Source: a virus
Virus record (IMG/VR): IMGVR_UViG_3300042397_000601
Coordinates: 1 to 49,372 of that record
Strand: one strand, 5' to 3'
Length of the DNA: 49,372 bases
The translations under genes were made by a program, and so were the position numbers. Every line of letters starts with the position of its first letter. The stretch's first letter is position 1. The notes below the pieces were generated by a model, which saw only the letters and a list, made by a program, of their open reading frames with translations, did not search any database and had not been told where the DNA came from. Positions 49,070 through 49,372 of this stretch are shown in pieces.

Positions 49070-49372
49070 CTATTTTGCTTCGCCGTAACAACTTGCTATG
49101 TCACCTTCAGACCATGTCACCAACTCGGGCCACCATGACACGCCTTGGCGCATGATGGTCTGCAATGTATCTAACTGGGTCTCTGCGGAATCTTCTGGAA
49201 CGATGTACACAAGCTCGTCATGCACAGTAAGCACTGGGCGCAAACCAGTAGCCTTAAAGAACTTAACCGCATGCTCTGCAATGACGTCTCGTGCAAGCGC
49301 TTGAACTAAATTCTCTACGCCTTTTCCTGCATAGATACGAGCGCGTGTGCGACCGTTGCCGTACCACCATTC
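49070..49372 (-). CDS. Family A DNA polymerase, C-terminal end only
   Basis: The visible 100 codons run from the window edge to TAG at 49072-49070. They include RARIYAGKGVENLVQALARD and, after a short gap, LTVHDELVYIVP. VHDE is motif C, with the catalytic Asp of the palm of family A (Pol I-like) polymerases, and the RIYAGKGVENLVQALARDV helix precedes it in phage members of this family. The start and the finger and exonuclease domains lie beyond the right edge. It replicates the phage genome with the primase-helicase and heads the visible part of the leftward unit. Confidence 0.9.
   Translation of the reverse strand, partial: EWWYGNGRTRARIYAGKGVENLVQALARDVIAEHAVKFFKATGLRPVLTVHDELVYIVPEDSAETQLDTLQTIMRQGVSWWPELVTWSEGDIASCYGEAK

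Noticed and set aside
1-49372. Integrase, repressor cluster, phage RNA polymerase or tape measure gene
   Set aside because: No translated region shows recombinase, CI-like, T7-type polymerase or long tape-measure features; the missing part of the genome could still hold some of these.

Overview
The window is almost certainly part of the genome of a double-stranded DNA tailed bacteriophage. It carries a complete packaging, head, tail and lysis module on the + strand and a replication module on the - strand. No bacterial housekeeping genes, rRNA, tRNA, integrase or IS elements are visible. Both ends cut through genes: an unknown early gene at base 1 and a family A DNA polymerase at base 49372. 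No tape measure, sheath or tail-tube gene is recognisable, while there are two stacked adaptor-type genes and a 2608-residue internal virion protein, so a short-tailed (podovirus-like) virion is the best guess. The host cannot be read from the sequence. A GH19 endolysin, an embedded Rz/Rz1-type spanin pair and lipoboxes point to a Gram-negative host.

Layout. 1-2397 is leftward: three small genes (partial unknown, Cys-rich 81 aa, 52-aa membrane protein), a 548-bp non-coding repeat region, an unknown 170-aa gene, and a ~750-bp gene-free control region. That region holds a dense set of hairpins (candidate structured RNA), a 33-bp tandem repeat, a G-quadruplex-type tract and a perfect 14-bp palindrome. 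From 2398 everything is rightward to 40.4 kb: ribbon-helix-helix regulator, TerS, TerL, portal, scaffold, capsid (terminator after it), adaptors, repeat-rich tail and fibre proteins including a 1939-aa fibre with an S74 autoprotease, the lysis cassette (19.5-22.7 kb), a second adhesin-like 1242-aa protein, tail chaperone, GNAT protein, two internal virion proteins, the giant virion protein, and five tiny basic proteins. A strong hairpin at 40375-40400 separates this from the convergent leftward block (49372 to 40450): DNA polymerase, Cas4/RecB-like nuclease, VRR-NUC, unknown, HNH-like, SNF2 helicase, three conserved unknowns and a primase-helicase.

How it fits together. If the two ends belong to one genome with further sequence between them, the leftward genes at 1-1644 and at 40450-49372 form one early/replication transcription unit. 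It would start at about 2.3 kb and converge at 40.4 kb on the late virion/lysis unit, which starts at the same control region. The 61-aa RHH protein, with GTGTGTAT-type motifs on both sides of the control region, is the obvious candidate switch.

The most unusual content is (i) the candidate ~450-nt structured RNA at the head of the leftward unit, next to a G-quadruplex tract; (ii) two short genes nested out of frame inside the giant virion protein gene, each with its own ribosome binding site and each overlapping a low-complexity stretch of the host frame; and (iii) two iterated-motif arrays that look like operators or an origin. All gene assignments come from reading the translated sequence and from memory of protein families; no database search was possible.
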